Assembly: GCF_900100195.1 (NCBI RefSeq)
Contig: NZ_FNES01000004.1
Coordinates: forward strand, 1 to 64,000
Reading direction: 5' to 3'
DNA from: Billgrantia gudaonensis
Lineage (GTDB): Bacteria > Pseudomonadota > Gammaproteobacteria > Pseudomonadales > Halomonadaceae
DNA: 64,000 nt
Under the pieces are notes generated by a model that was not told the origin of the DNA, searched no databases, and saw only the letters and a list, made by a program, of their open reading frames with translations. Shown piece after piece: positions 40,406-49,169 of the stretch (position 1 is its first letter; the number at the start of each line of letters is the position of its first letter). The translations under genes were made by a program, and so were the position numbers.

Positions 40406-41443
40406 ATGAGCGACTGGATAGAAACCCTCGACGGTCGTCGTACCGGCGAGGACCGAGTGACATTCGACCACCCCGACCCGGCCCGGCAGGCCCTGGACGC
40501 CAGCGTGGTGACTCCCCTCGCCCATCTGGGCGTGCTCGACGTGTACGGCGCCGATGCCGAACGGTTCCTGCAAGGCCAGACCAGCGCCCAGCTCAGCCTG
40601 GCCGACGGCCACTACGCCCCCCTCACCTGCTTCTGCACGCCCAAGGGGCGCATGCTGGCCAATGCCCAGTTGCTGCGCATCGCCGAGGGACACTATCGGC
40701 TGCTGCTGCACCGTGGCCTGGTCGCTCCCCTTGCCAAGCACCTCGACAAATTCGCCGCCTTCTACAAGGCCGAACTCGAACCTCGCCACGACCTGGCGTT
40801 GATCGGCCTGATCGGCGTGGAAGCACGAGCACTGGCCGAGGTGCACTTCGATGTCGTCCCGCCGTCGCTATGGCACCAGGCCGGCAACGAGCAACTGCAG
40901 GTGGTAACGCACCCTGGGCCCCGGCCTCGCATTCTGGCTTGCTTGCCCGAGGAACGGGCCGTCGAGATCGTACGGCAGCTGACGGCCCAAGCCACTCTGG
41001 TAGGCAACGCCGCCTGGTGTCTGCACGACATCCAGTCCGGGCTCTATTGGCTGACGCCGCACCATCAGGACGCCCTGCTGCCGCAGATGATCAACTGGGA
41101 AGCGCTGGGCGGCATCAGCTTCAAGAAGGGCTGCTATACCGGCCAGGAAGTCGTGGCGCGTGCCCACTTCCGTGGCCAGGTGAAGAAGCGGCTGTACCGC
41201 GCCCAGCTGGAGGGCGATCGCCTGCCCGAACCCGGCGCGGCGGTGAGAGATGCCAACGACAAGGCCCAGGGCGAAGTGCTCGCCGCCGAACTCGACGCCT
41301 ATGGCCAAGCGGAGATTCTCGCCGTGCTCAGCACCAAGGAGGAGATCGGTCCGCTCAGCGTCGACGGCCAGGCACTCAAGCTGCTGAAGCTGCCCTACCC
41401 CGTCGAGCGGTTGGATCCAGAGGCCTTGGCAGAGCAGCTCTGA
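40406..41443 (+). CDS. ygfZ: Folate-binding Fe-S cluster maintenance protein YgfZ
   Basis: YgfZ is a tetrahydrofolate-dependent protein needed for some Fe-S enzymes, related in fold to GcvT. It is 345 aa. The signature KKGCYTGQEVVARAHFRGQVKKRLY with its essential Cys is complete, and FLQGQTSAQLSLADGHYAPLTCFCTPKGRMLANA lies N-terminally. The ATG at 40406 has ACGGGAG upstream. It is divergent from the HMA-like gene. Confidence 0.94.
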   Translation: MSDWIETLDGRRTGEDRVTFDHPDPARQALDASVVTPLAHLGVLDVYGADAERFLQGQTSAQLSLADGHYAPLTCFCTPKGRMLANAQLLRIAEGHYRLLLHRGLVAPLAKHLDKFAAFYKAELEPRHDLALIGLIGVEARALAEVHFDVVPPSLWHQAGNEQLQVVTHPGPRPRILACLPEERAVEIVRQLTAQATLVGNAAWCLHDIQSGLYWLTPHHQDALLPQMINWEALGGISFKKGCYTGQEVVARAHFRGQVKKRLYRAQLEGDRLPEPGAAVRDANDKAQGEVLAAELDAYGQAEILAVLSTKEEIGPLSVDGQALKLLKLPYPVERLDPEALAEQL

Positions 41444-41470
41444 TGGCAGCGGCTGACGCGAGAAGGTGGT

Positions 41471-42232
41471 TCACGTCAGCCTGAACGAACGCCGTGCCGT
41501 AGCGCTACTCTCCTCAGCCACCTGCGCTTCGCCCTGCCCGCGCAGCGCTGCGACCGCCCGGCACACCTCGGTGAGACGGGCCGGCTCGTTGCGCTCACCC
41601 CGGTGGCCGGCGAGCGGCATGTCGGGGCTGTCGGTCTCGAGCACGTAGCCATCGTCAGGCAGGCTCGCCACGGCGCGGTGCAGGCGCTTGGCTCGTGCAT
41701 GGGTCAGTGCGCCGCCCAACCCCAGTACGAAACCCAGGTCGAGGAACTGGCGCGCCTGCTCGGGAGATCCTGCGAAAGCGTGGATCAACCCGCCCGCCGG
41801 CAAGTCGAGCTGGCGCAGCCGCTTGGCCACCTGGTCGTTGGCCCGCACGCAGTGGATCACCACGGGCAGATCGCGCGCCTTGGCAATGCGCAGCTGAGCA
41901 TCGAAGAGAATCCACTGGGCATCCCAGCTGTCCGCGAAGCGCGCGTCGATGCCGCACTCGCCGACTGCAACCACCTCCGCATGCTCATCCAGGGCACGTT
42001 CCAGCGCCACGAGATCCCCGTCACGGTGCTCGTCCACGAAATAGGGATGCAATCCCAGACAGACGCTGACATCGCTCCGCTCGCCCAGCGCCAGCACGTT
42101 CGCCCAGCGCTTGCACGTCGTGCCCGGCACCACGAAGTGGCCGACGCCCGCCGCCCTGGCCCGCTCGATCACTGCCTTGCGGTCGGCGTCGAAATCGGGG
42201 AGATCCAGATGGCAGTGGGCGTCGATGAGCAT
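41471..42232 (-). CDS. TatD-family metal-dependent hydrolase
   Basis: A 253-aa amidohydrolase-fold nuclease. Metal ligands are visible in MLIDAHCHLDLPDF, VAVGECGID, VIHCVRAND, LIHAFAG and VLETDSPDMPL. The family includes 3'-5' DNases; YjjV is the closest type by length, while TatD and YcfH are alternatives. It converges with ygfZ. Confidence 0.92.
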   Translation of the reverse strand: MLIDAHCHLDLPDFDADRKAVIERARAAGVGHFVVPGTTCKRWANVLALGERSDVSVCLGLHPYFVDEHRDGDLVALERALDEHAEVVAVGECGIDARFADSWDAQWILFDAQLRIAKARDLPVVIHCVRANDQVAKRLRQLDLPAGGLIHAFAGSPEQARQFLDLGFVLGLGGALTHARAKRLHRAVASLPDDGYVLETDSPDMPLAGHRGERNEPARLTEVCRAVAALRGQGEAQVAEESSATARRSFRLT

Positions 42233-42240
42233 GGGCGGCT

Positions 42241-42272
42241 TCGGGCTTCGGGCTTCGGGCTTCGGGCTTCGG
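42241..42272. repeat. Heptanucleotide tandem repeat
   Basis: TCGGGCT is repeated four times and followed by TCGG, directly upstream of the tatD-family start and inside the tatD/prfC gap. It would be prone to slippage and lies where the leader of the tatD-family gene should be. Confidence 0.85.
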
Positions 42273-42341
42273 CAGTAGGATGCACCGTCGGTGACATCTT
42301 GCGACTTCCAGCTCGTCGCCCTCGGCTCACGGCTCGTGGCT

Positions 42342-42356
42342 CCGGGCGAAGCCCGG
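42342..42356 (-). terminator. Hairpin after prfC
   Basis: CCGGGC, loop GAA, GCCCGG (42342-42356) immediately follows the prfC stop at 42361 on the minus strand. The stem is perfect at 6 bp but has no T-run. Confidence 0.4.
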
Positions 42357-42360
42357 TTGG

Positions 42361-43953
42361 TCAGTGTTCACGGGTCGGCTGGAAGCGGATCTCCGGCCAG
42401 CGCTCCTGGGTCATCTGCAGGTTGACCCGAGTCGGGGCAATGTAGGTCAGGTAGCCGCCGCCATCGATGGCAAGGTTGGTGCTCGCCTTGCGCTTGAACT
42501 CCTCGAGCTTCTTGGCGTCGTCGCAGTAGACCCAGCGCGCGGTGTGCACGTTCACGCCCTCGTAGATGCAGTCGACCTTGTACTCCTCCTTGAGGCGGTG
42601 GGCGACCACGTCGAACTGCAGCGTACCCACGGCGCCGAGGATCAGGTCGTTGTTGTCCAGCGGCATGAACACCTGGGTGGCGCCCTCCTCGGAGAGCTGC
42701 TGCAGGCCTTTCTGCAGCGCCTTCATCTTCATCGGATCCTTGAGGCGCACGCGCTTGAAAAGCTCCGGCGCGAAGTGCGGAATGCCGGTGAAGCGCATGT
42801 TCTCGCCCTGGGTGAAGGTGTCGCCGATCTGGATGGTGCCGTGATTGTGCAGGCCGATGATGTCGCCGGGCCAGGCTTCCTCCACGTGGGAGCGGTCGGA
42901 AGCCATGAAGGTCAAGGCATCGGCGATCTTGACGTCCTTGCCGATGCGCACGTGGCGCATCTTCATGTTCTTTTCGTACTTGCCCGAGCAGACGCGCAGG
43001 AAGGCGATGCGGTCGCGATGGTTGGGGTCCATGTTGGCCTGGATCTTGAACACGAAGCCGGTGAAGCGATCGTCTTCGGCCTCGACGGTACGAGCATCCG
43101 TTTCGCGGGGCTGCGGTGTCGGTGCATACTCCACGAACCCATCCATCATCTCGCGCACCCCGAAGTTGCCCATGGCGGTGCCGAAATAGACCGGCGTCAG
43201 CTCGCCGCGGCGGTAGGCTTCCAGGTCGAATTCGTGGGAAGCCCCGCGTACCAGCTCCACCTCCATGCGCAGCTCCTCGGCCTGATCCTCACCGAGCACT
43301 TCGTCGACTTCTGGGTTGTCGAGCCCCTCGATGCGCTTGTCTTCGGGAATCCGGTTGCCCTGACCCTGGGTATAGAGGTGGATCACGTCGTTGTAGAGGT
43401 GATAGACGCCCTTGAAACGACGCCCCATGCCGATGGGCCAGGTCATGGGCGAGCACTGGATGTTCAGAACCTCCTCCACCTCGTCCATCACCTCCACGGG
43501 GTCGCGCACCTCGCGGTCGAGCTTGTTGACGAAGGTGAGGATCGGCGTGGTGCGCAGACGGCAGACGTCCATCAGCTTGATGGTGCGTGCCTCGACGCCT
43601 TTGGCGCCGTCGATCACCATCAGCGCCGAATCGACCGCCGTCAGGGTGCGGTAGGTATCCTCGGAGAAATCCTCGTGGCCAGGGGTATCGAGCAGGTTGA
43701 CGATGCGCCCATTGTAGGGGAACTGCATCACCGAGGTGGTCACCGAGATCCCGCGCTCCTGCTCCATCTTCATCCAGTCTGAGGTGGCATGCCGGTCGTC
43801 GCGCTTGCTCTTCACCGAACCGGCGAGCTGAATGGCATTGCCGAACAGCAGCATCTTCTCGGTGATGGTGGTCTTGCCCGCGTCGGGGTGCGAGATGATC
43901 GCGAAGGTGCGTCGCAGCCCGACTTCCCGGGCCAGGGTAGAGGAGTCCGCCAT
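42361..43953 (-). CDS. prfC: Peptide chain release factor 3
   Basis: RF3 is the GTPase that recycles RF1/RF2 from the ribosome; 530 aa. G1 is [17 protein letters not shown]2 lies in [17 protein letters not shown]3 is [16 protein letters not shown] and G4 is TFVNKLDRE. The RF3-specific parts [24 protein letters not shown] and the end [11 protein letters not shown] are present. The start is [19 protein letters not shown]; the frame is open to 44025 with no signal. Confidence 0.96.
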   Translation of the reverse strand: MADSSTLAREVGLRRTFAIISHPDAGKTTITEKMLLFGNAIQLAGSVKSKRDDRHATSDWMKMEQERGISVTTSVMQFPYNGRIVNLLDTPGHEDFSEDTYRTLTAVDSALMVIDGAKGVEARTIKLMDVCRLRTTPILTFVNKLDREVRDPVEVMDEVEEVLNIQCSPMTWPIGMGRRFKGVYHLYNDVIHLYTQGQGNRIPEDKRIEGLDNPEVDEVLGEDQAEELRMEVELVRGASHEFDLEAYRRGELTPVYFGTAMGNFGVREMMDGFVEYAPTPQPRETDARTVEAEDDRFTGFVFKIQANMDPNHRDRIAFLRVCSGKYEKNMKMRHVRIGKDVKIADALTFMASDRSHVEEAWPGDIIGLHNHGTIQIGDTFTQGENMRFTGIPHFAPELFKRVRLKDPMKMKALQKGLQQLSEEGATQVFMPLDNNDLILGAVGTLQFDVVAHRLKEEYKVDCIYEGVNVHTARWVYCDDAKKLEEFKRKASTNLAIDGGGYLTYIAPTRVNLQMTQERWPEIRFQPTREH

Positions 43954-44088
43954 GGGGTTGCGTATCGCCGTCTGTGCGGTGCCGGCGAACACCGGCACCC
44001 TGCGTGAATGGAGAAGTGGCGGCATTCTAAGCCTTCGCGAGCCGCAGTTGTAGGGCGGACTGCCTCGGCGACACCCGACGACGCACCA

Positions 44089-45150
44089 TCAACCCTGGAG
44101 GGGTTCGGCTTCCGGCGATGCCTCGGGGGATTCGGGATTGCGCTCGGACGGATCGTCTCGTCCCGGGTACCAGGGTACTCGGCCCTCCAGAACGCCGGTG
44201 GCTTCGATGATCTCGGCCACGCTGTGCTCCTGTCGGTAGGCCATGATGTGGGCACCGCTGACGCCGGGGATCTCGCGTATCTGATGCAACAGTTCCATGC
44301 ACAGACGCTTGCCCTCTTCTTTCTGGTCGCGGGCCCCCTCGAGACGCGCGATCACCGCATCGGGAATGTGCACGCCGGGCACGTGGTCGCGAATCCAGCG
44401 CGCGCTGCGCGCCGAGGCCAAAGGCCCGATACCCGGCAAGACGAAGACCCGTTCCGGCCCTTCGAGCAGGCCCAGGTCGCCCAGCCCGCTCATGAAATCC
44501 CTGAGCTGCGGCACGTCGAAGCAATACTGCATCTGGATGAACTGCGCGCCGGCAGCCACCTTCTTGGCCACCCGGTGGGGACGCCACGCCTGCGGCGGCA
44601 CGAAGGGATTCTCGGCAGCGCCGAGGAAGATGCGCGGCGGTAGCTCGATCCGCCTCCCGCTCTGAAAACGACTCTCGTCACGCATGCCGCGGGCGATCTC
44701 GAGCAGCGACATCGAATCGAGGTCGAACACCGGCTTGGCCTGGGGGTGGTCGCCGGCCTGAACGCCGTCTCCGGTCAGGCACAGCAGGTTGCAGGCCCCC
44801 ATGGCCGCCGCACCCAGGATCTCGCCCTGCATGGCGATGCGGTTACGGTCGCGACACGACATCTGCAGGATGGTGGCATAACCCACCCGGGTCAGCAGCG
44901 AGCAGACCCCCACGCTGGACATGTGGCAGTGTGCGCCGGAGCCATCGGTGGCATTGATCGCATCCACGTAGCCATCGAAGATCGCCGCCCGCTTGAGCAC
45001 TTCGGCCGGATCGGCGGAGTCCGGCGGATCGATCTCGCTGGTGACGGCGAACTTTCCGGCGCGCAGCACGCGCTCCAGCCGCCCCGGCGAGACGTGCCCC
45101 GGCAGGATGGGCAGCGAGTAGCCGGGCACGGGCTCATCGTCGAACTTCAT
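44089..45150 (-). CDS. Methylenetetrahydrofolate reductase-family protein (MetF-like)
   Basis: A 353-aa TIM-barrel protein of the methylene-THF reductase family: FAVTSEIDPPDSADPAEVLKRA with the conserved Glu, DAINATDGSGAHCHMSS, ATILQMSCRDRNRIAMQGEILGAAAMGACNLLCLTGD and FIQMQYCFDVPQLRDFM with the conserved Gln. It differs from E. coli MetF (296 aa) in length, has a long charged C-terminal tail, and overlaps by 4 bp (ATGA) a Cys-rich partner gene. That pairing is that of MetF-MetV systems. Direction of catalysis (reduction, or oxidation of methyl-THF) is not decided by sequence. Confidence 0.85.
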   Translation of the reverse strand: MKFDDEPVPGYSLPILPGHVSPGRLERVLRAGKFAVTSEIDPPDSADPAEVLKRAAIFDGYVDAINATDGSGAHCHMSSVGVCSLLTRVGYATILQMSCRDRNRIAMQGEILGAAAMGACNLLCLTGDGVQAGDHPQAKPVFDLDSMSLLEIARGMRDESRFQSGRRIELPPRIFLGAAENPFVPPQAWRPHRVAKKVAAGAQFIQMQYCFDVPQLRDFMSGLGDLGLLEGPERVFVLPGIGPLASARSARWIRDHVPGVHIPDAVIARLEGARDQKEEGKRLCMELLHQIREIPGVSGAHIMAYRQEHSVAEIIEATGVLEGRVPWYPGRDDPSERNPESPEASPEAEPLQG

Positions 45151-45629
45151 GTCTCGGCTCCGCCTTGCGACGACTGACGGGCTTCTTCGGCCCTCTCGCG
45201 CACCACTCGCAGCCAGGAGGAGCTGCCCTGCAGACGATGGTCCACCGGCTCCTGAACCACCTGGATGCGGTCACCGTAGCGCATGCGGCGACTGCCCTCC
45301 CAGGCGTCGATCCATACGCAGCGCATCTCGGGCACGACCTCGCAGCCGCCGTCCTGACGAACCCCGCCGCAGGGGCCATTGCGCAGGTTCTTGGGACAGT
45401 TCATCGGGCATGACATCCCCGTCGACGAGAGCACGCACTGGCCGCACATCCGGCAATCGAACAACACGCCCTTGACGCCCTTCTCCACGGCCGCGACCGG
45501 GGCTTCCGCCCTGTCATAACCGATGCGACGCCAGACCGGATGCAGCTTGACCAACAGCGGCTCGAAGGCCTGGTAGAGTCGCTCGAAACCCCGTGCGTGG
45601 CGTACCACCCAACGTCTCACCGCATACAT
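45147..45629 (-). CDS. Cys-rich MTHFR C-terminal-domain protein (MetV-like)
   Basis: A 160-aa protein with eight cysteines between residues 59 and 104: 59, 62 and 65 (FDCRMCGQC), 74, 78 (MSCPMNCPK), 87 (NGPCGG), 96 and 104. This is the signature of the methylene-THF reductase C-terminal family (PF12225), which includes MetV, the metal-cluster partner of MetF in acetogens. The ATG at 45629 has AAGGAGG upstream, directly after a hairpin. It is translationally coupled to the MetF-like gene. The role as electron-transfer subunit is inference from the family. Confidence 0.82.
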   Translation of the reverse strand: MYAVRRWVVRHARGFERLYQAFEPLLVKLHPVWRRIGYDRAEAPVAAVEKGVKGVLFDCRMCGQCVLSSTGMSCPMNCPKNLRNGPCGGVRQDGGCEVVPEMRCVWIDAWEGSRRMRYGDRIQVVQEPVDHRLQGSSSWLRVVRERAEEARQSSQGGAET

Positions 45630-45970
45630 CGCGCCTCCTTGCCGGACGCCATTCCGTCCGGTTCGGCCTGGATTTCGCCGGGCTGCGATTGCAGCGTAGA
45701 TGGCACCCTTCACCGCCACATGAACGCCAGCGACGCCGACATATCGCAAAGCGCCATCCCCCGATTCGATGGAAGCCGCGCCGCCGTCACGTCGCGCCAG
45801 CGACGCCGTACGTCGTCCGCGGACATGTACGACCTCCGTGGGGAATTACCTTGTCCGATAGTCGGCGCATCCACGTTCCGCTATCACGAGCGGTGCGCTT
45901 CCACCCCGAGCAGCGCGTCTTCCCCCATGGCCGCCCGACCGTTGCTCTTCGCCCAGTCAAGGAGCCGTGC
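45630..45970. promoter_or_regulatory. Divergent promoter region of metV-like/metF-like and folD
   Basis: This 341-bp gap separates two divergent one-carbon operons and should hold both promoters. Visible structure: a perfect inverted repeat CCGGACG (45642-45648) / CGTCCGG (45655-45661) abutting the AAGGAGG of the metV-like gene, and CAAGGAG ahead of folD. I recognise no riboswitch consensus or operator, and the open frame running through the gap into folD has no sensible start or family match. Confidence 0.5.
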
Positions 45971-46861
45971 ATGTCAAAGCTGATTGATGGAGAGAAATTG
46001 GCCGCGCCCCTATGCAACGCGATCGAGGAACGGCTCGCGCCGCTGCGTCAGCGTCAGGGCATCACTCCCGGACTGGCGGTGGTTCTGGTCGGTGGCGATT
46101 CAGCCAGCGAGCGCTACGTACGCAAGAAGCAAGTCCGGGCCGAAGCCATCGGCATGAACTCCTTCGTTCACCGCCTGGCCGACAGCGTGAACAACCGAGC
46201 GCTGCTGACGCTGATCGAACAGCTCAACCACGACCCGCAGGTCCACGGCATCCTGGTTCAGCTTCCCCTGCCCCCGCAAATCGATGCCTCGCGGGTGATC
46301 CGGGCCATCCATCCCGACAAGGACGTCGATGGCTTTCATCCGCTCAATGCGGGACTCATGGCCACCCACGGCAACGCCCTGATCCCCTGCACCCCCTTGG
46401 GCTGCCTGATGCTGCTCGAACATCATCATGGCGACTTGAGCGGTCAACGGGCAGTGGTACTGGGCCGCTCCAACATCGTCGGAAAACCCATGGCTCACCT
46501 GCTGCTGAGGCAGCACTGCACCGTCACCATTGCCCATTCACGCACGCAGGACCTGGCAGCCCTGTGCCGCCAGGCCGACATTCTGGTTGCCGCCGTGGGG
46601 CGGCCTCGCCTGGTTACCGGCGACTGGATCAAGCCCGGCGCCACGGTGATCGATGTGGGAATCAACCGGATCGAAAGCGACGGACGCACGCGCCTGGTCG
46701 GCGACGTGGACTTCGTCACGGCCAGCGAAGTGGCCGGCGCCATCACGCCAGTGCCCGGCGGCGTCGGCCCCATGACCATTGCCTGCCTGATGCTCAACAC
46801 CCTGCGCGCCACCTGCCGTCAGCACGACATACCCGTGGCCGACGATATCGTCACAAATTAA
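45971..46861 (+). CDS. folD: Bifunctional methylene-THF dehydrogenase / cyclohydrolase
   Basis: FolD interconverts methylene-THF, methenyl-THF and 10-formyl-THF using NADP; 296 aa. The catalytic Lys is in [12 protein letters not shown](P)-domain motifs are [17 protein letters not shown] and [25 protein letters not shown] and [14 protein letters not shown] complete the signature. The start [11 protein letters not shown] follows AAGGAG. It is divergent from the metV-metF-like pair, so the two units together connect methyl-THF to formyl-THF. Confidence 0.96.
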   Translation: MSKLIDGEKLAAPLCNAIEERLAPLRQRQGITPGLAVVLVGGDSASERYVRKKQVRAEAIGMNSFVHRLADSVNNRALLTLIEQLNHDPQVHGILVQLPLPPQIDASRVIRAIHPDKDVDGFHPLNAGLMATHGNALIPCTPLGCLMLLEHHHGDLSGQRAVVLGRSNIVGKPMAHLLLRQHCTVTIAHSRTQDLAALCRQADILVAAVGRPRLVTGDWIKPGATVIDVGINRIESDGRTRLVGDVDFVTASEVAGAITPVPGGVGPMTIACLMLNTLRATCRQHDIPVADDIVTN

Positions 46862-46865
46862 AGTC

Positions 46866-46889
46866 AATCGTTATCATTGATATTTATCG
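46866..46889 (+). promoter_or_regulatory. Fur-box-like site upstream of IutA-like receptor
   Basis: The AT-rich segment from AATCGTTATCATTGATATT to TTATC, read on either strand, contains AATGATAACGATT, 11 of 13 matches to the core AATGATAATCATT of the Fur consensus. It lies about 60 bp upstream of the receptor start in an otherwise GC-rich region, as expected for an iron-repressed promoter. Confidence 0.7.
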
Positions 46890-46948
46890 TGTAAGCGATA
46901 TCCTACGCGGCAGGTTCACACAAGCCGCTTAGGAAACCGCTGACGATC

Positions 46949-49066
46949 ATGAAACGAACGACATCCTCTACCTTGGTACTACTGGCCAGCGCGGTCAGCT
47001 TGAGCAGTCATGCCGATGAGGCTGAAGACACCATGGTCGTGATCGGCTCCCGCACGCCAACCCAGATCGACCAGGTTCCCAGTGCCGCCCAGATAGTCGA
47101 GGGCGAGCAATTGAGGGAACAAACCAGCACCGGTGTCGACCTCAAAACCGCCCTGGGCAAACTGGTTCCCGGCCTCGACTTCGGCCCACAGGGTCGTACC
47201 AATGCTGGGCAGAACATGCGTGGCCGTAGCGTCCAGGTTCTCATCGATGGTGTCTCGATGAACAACTCGCGCAGTCTGTCGCGGCAATTCGATTCCATCG
47301 ATCCCTTCAACATCGAGCGCGTCGAGGTGCTTTCGGGCGCCAGCAGCCTATACGGCGGCGGCGCTACCGGCGGCATCATCAACATCATTACCAAAACGGG
47401 AGAGGCAGGCGGCCCGAGTTGGGAGAGTGCGGCTGGAGTAACGACCGGTTTCAATAATAGCAACGACTTCGACCATCGAGTCGCCCAGTCCGCCAGCGGG
47501 GGCAATGACTTCGTCACGGGGCGCATTGGCGTAGCCTATGCGGATAACGGCCGACACTACGATGCCAAGGGAGACGAAATTTTCCCAGACATTGCCCAAT
47601 CCGACCTTCAGGGCAACCGCTCCATCGACATCCTGGGCAACTTGACATTTCGTCTCAGCGAAGAGCAGACACTGGATCTGAAAGCCCAGCTTTATGAATC
47701 CGGTTACGAAGGCGATCACGGGGTCTACTTTCCGAATCTCGACTCGAGCACTCCCAACCTGGAAGATGCAGAAATCCGCAAAGGGTTCTCGGCCGACCGA
47801 GAACCGTTGACCGACAGGCGCATGCTGAATGTGAACTACCATCATGCGAACGTCTTCGGCCAGGATCTCTATCTCCAGGCCTATCACCGCGAAGAGGAGT
47901 CGAGTTTTCACCCATTCCCATACCCCGACTCGGATGGAAGCTATTACTTCACCACATCCAAACAGAACACGACCCTCAGCGGACTCAAGATGCTGATGTC
48001 ATCGGATATCACCGGTAACGTCAGCCTGGATTATGGCGTGGACATCGACCGCGAGGAATTCGATGCCACCCAGATGTATTTCGACGACGACACCACGGAT
48101 GCGACTGGTGGCCTCGTGCACGAAGAGGAGCGTGTCGAACCGCGCTACCCGGGCTTCCAGATCGATGGCTTGTCGGCATTCGTGCAGAGCGAATGGCAGC
48201 CCACCGACAACTGGACCTTTGGGGCCGGCATCCGCCGCCAGCACATGGATGTCGCAATCGATGATTTCCAGCCGAGTGGCCAGTCACTTGCCGAGGGTGG
48301 AAAGAGCGATTACGACGTCACGCTGTATAACGTCAGTGCGCTTTATGATTTCGAGAATGGTCACCAGGCCTGGACCAGCTACAGCGAAGGGTTCGACCTT
48401 CCCGACCCCTCCAAATATTATGGACACCCTGGGCAGAGCGTCAGCGACAACCCTCTCGATGGAATCAAGACTCGCCAAGTGGAGCTGGGATGGCGCTATC
48501 AGGGGAGCCGTTGGCTGACCCAAGCGGCTGCCTATTATTCGTGGTCCAACACCACCATAGAACCAGACGATAATCTCAATATCGTCCAACGCGATGACAA
48601 GCGCCGTGACTACGGTCTCGAAGCTTCCGCCACACGGTTCCTGGGAGATCACTGGCAATTTGGTGGCACACTCCACGCTTTGAGGTCGGAGCAGAAAATC
48701 GACGGCGAGTGGGAGAAACGCGGCATCACCGTAGACCCTTATCCTTCGCAGCACACCGCCACGCTTCACGCCCAGTGGTCGGACATGACCCGTTCGCTGC
48801 GCCTGCAGGCCAACCGCTCCTGGGACTACGCGGACTATCAGGGTGACGAAATCGAGGGCAATACTACCCTGGATCTCATCGGCAGCCAGCGTACCGACTT
48901 CGGCAAGATCAGCCTAGGCGTGGAGAACCTGACCGACGAGCAGTATTCGACGCCCTGGGGACAACGCGCCGCTGGCTTCTACTCACCTAGATTTGGCCCC
49001 GAGTACCTCTACGACTACCAGGGACGCGGTCGCACTTACACGCTGAGCTGGTCGCTGGAGTACTGA
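46949..49066 (+). CDS. TonB-dependent receptor, IutA-like (ferric siderophore)
   Basis: An outer-membrane receptor of 705 aa. Signal peptide to about residue 22, TonB-box region DTMVVIGSRT, plug with LVPGLDFGPQGRTNAGQNMRG, SRQFDSIDPFNIERVEVLSG and LYGGGATGGIINIITKTG, and a barrel ending LSWSLEY with terminal Tyr. The plug and the stretches YSEGFDLPDPSKYYG and NLTDEQYSTPWGQRAAGFYSP closely follow IutA, the ferric aerobactin receptor. The exact siderophore is unknown; carboxylate-hydroxamates are the best guess. The gene is followed by an AraC regulator and lies under a Fur-like site. Confidence 0.9.
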   Translation: MKRTTSSTLVLLASAVSLSSHADEAEDTMVVIGSRTPTQIDQVPSAAQIVEGEQLREQTSTGVDLKTALGKLVPGLDFGPQGRTNAGQNMRGRSVQVLIDGVSMNNSRSLSRQFDSIDPFNIERVEVLSGASSLYGGGATGGIINIITKTGEAGGPSWESAAGVTTGFNNSNDFDHRVAQSASGGNDFVTGRIGVAYADNGRHYDAKGDEIFPDIAQSDLQGNRSIDILGNLTFRLSEEQTLDLKAQLYESGYEGDHGVYFPNLDSSTPNLEDAEIRKGFSADREPLTDRRMLNVNYHHANVFGQDLYLQAYHREEESSFHPFPYPDSDGSYYFTTSKQNTTLSGLKMLMSSDITGNVSLDYGVDIDREEFDATQMYFDDDTTDATGGLVHEEERVEPRYPGFQIDGLSAFVQSEWQPTDNWTFGAGIRRQHMDVAIDDFQPSGQSLAEGGKSDYDVTLYNVSALYDFENGHQAWTSYSEGFDLPDPSKYYGHPGQSVSDNPLDGIKTRQVELGWRYQGSRWLTQAAAYYSWSNTTIEPDDNLNIVQRDDKRRDYGLEASATRFLGDHWQFGGTLHALRSEQKIDGEWEKRGITVDPYPSQHTATLHAQWSDMTRSLRLQANRSWDYADYQGDEIEGNTTLDLIGSQRTDFGKISLGVENLTDEQYSTPWGQRAAGFYSPRFGPEYLYDYQGRGRTYTLSWSLEY

Positions 49067-49169
49067 AAAGGCCACACACCGATAGCGACTTGGCCGCTCA
49101 TGGGTGGCCAAGTCGGTTGGTTCGACCGGCAGCACACGTCCATGAGGAGGCCATGCAAGGAGACTGGTC

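Noticed and set aside
45593..45970. N-terminal extension of FolD of about 126 residues
   Set aside because: The frame is open but lacks a start signal, and FolD homologues begin at the [10 protein letters not shown] position, which has its own ribosome-binding site.
45630..45970. Riboswitch (THF, glycine or SAM type) between the one-carbon operons
   Set aside because: I looked for the conserved cores and a terminator or sequestering stem and found only one simple hairpin; not enough to name a riboswitch.
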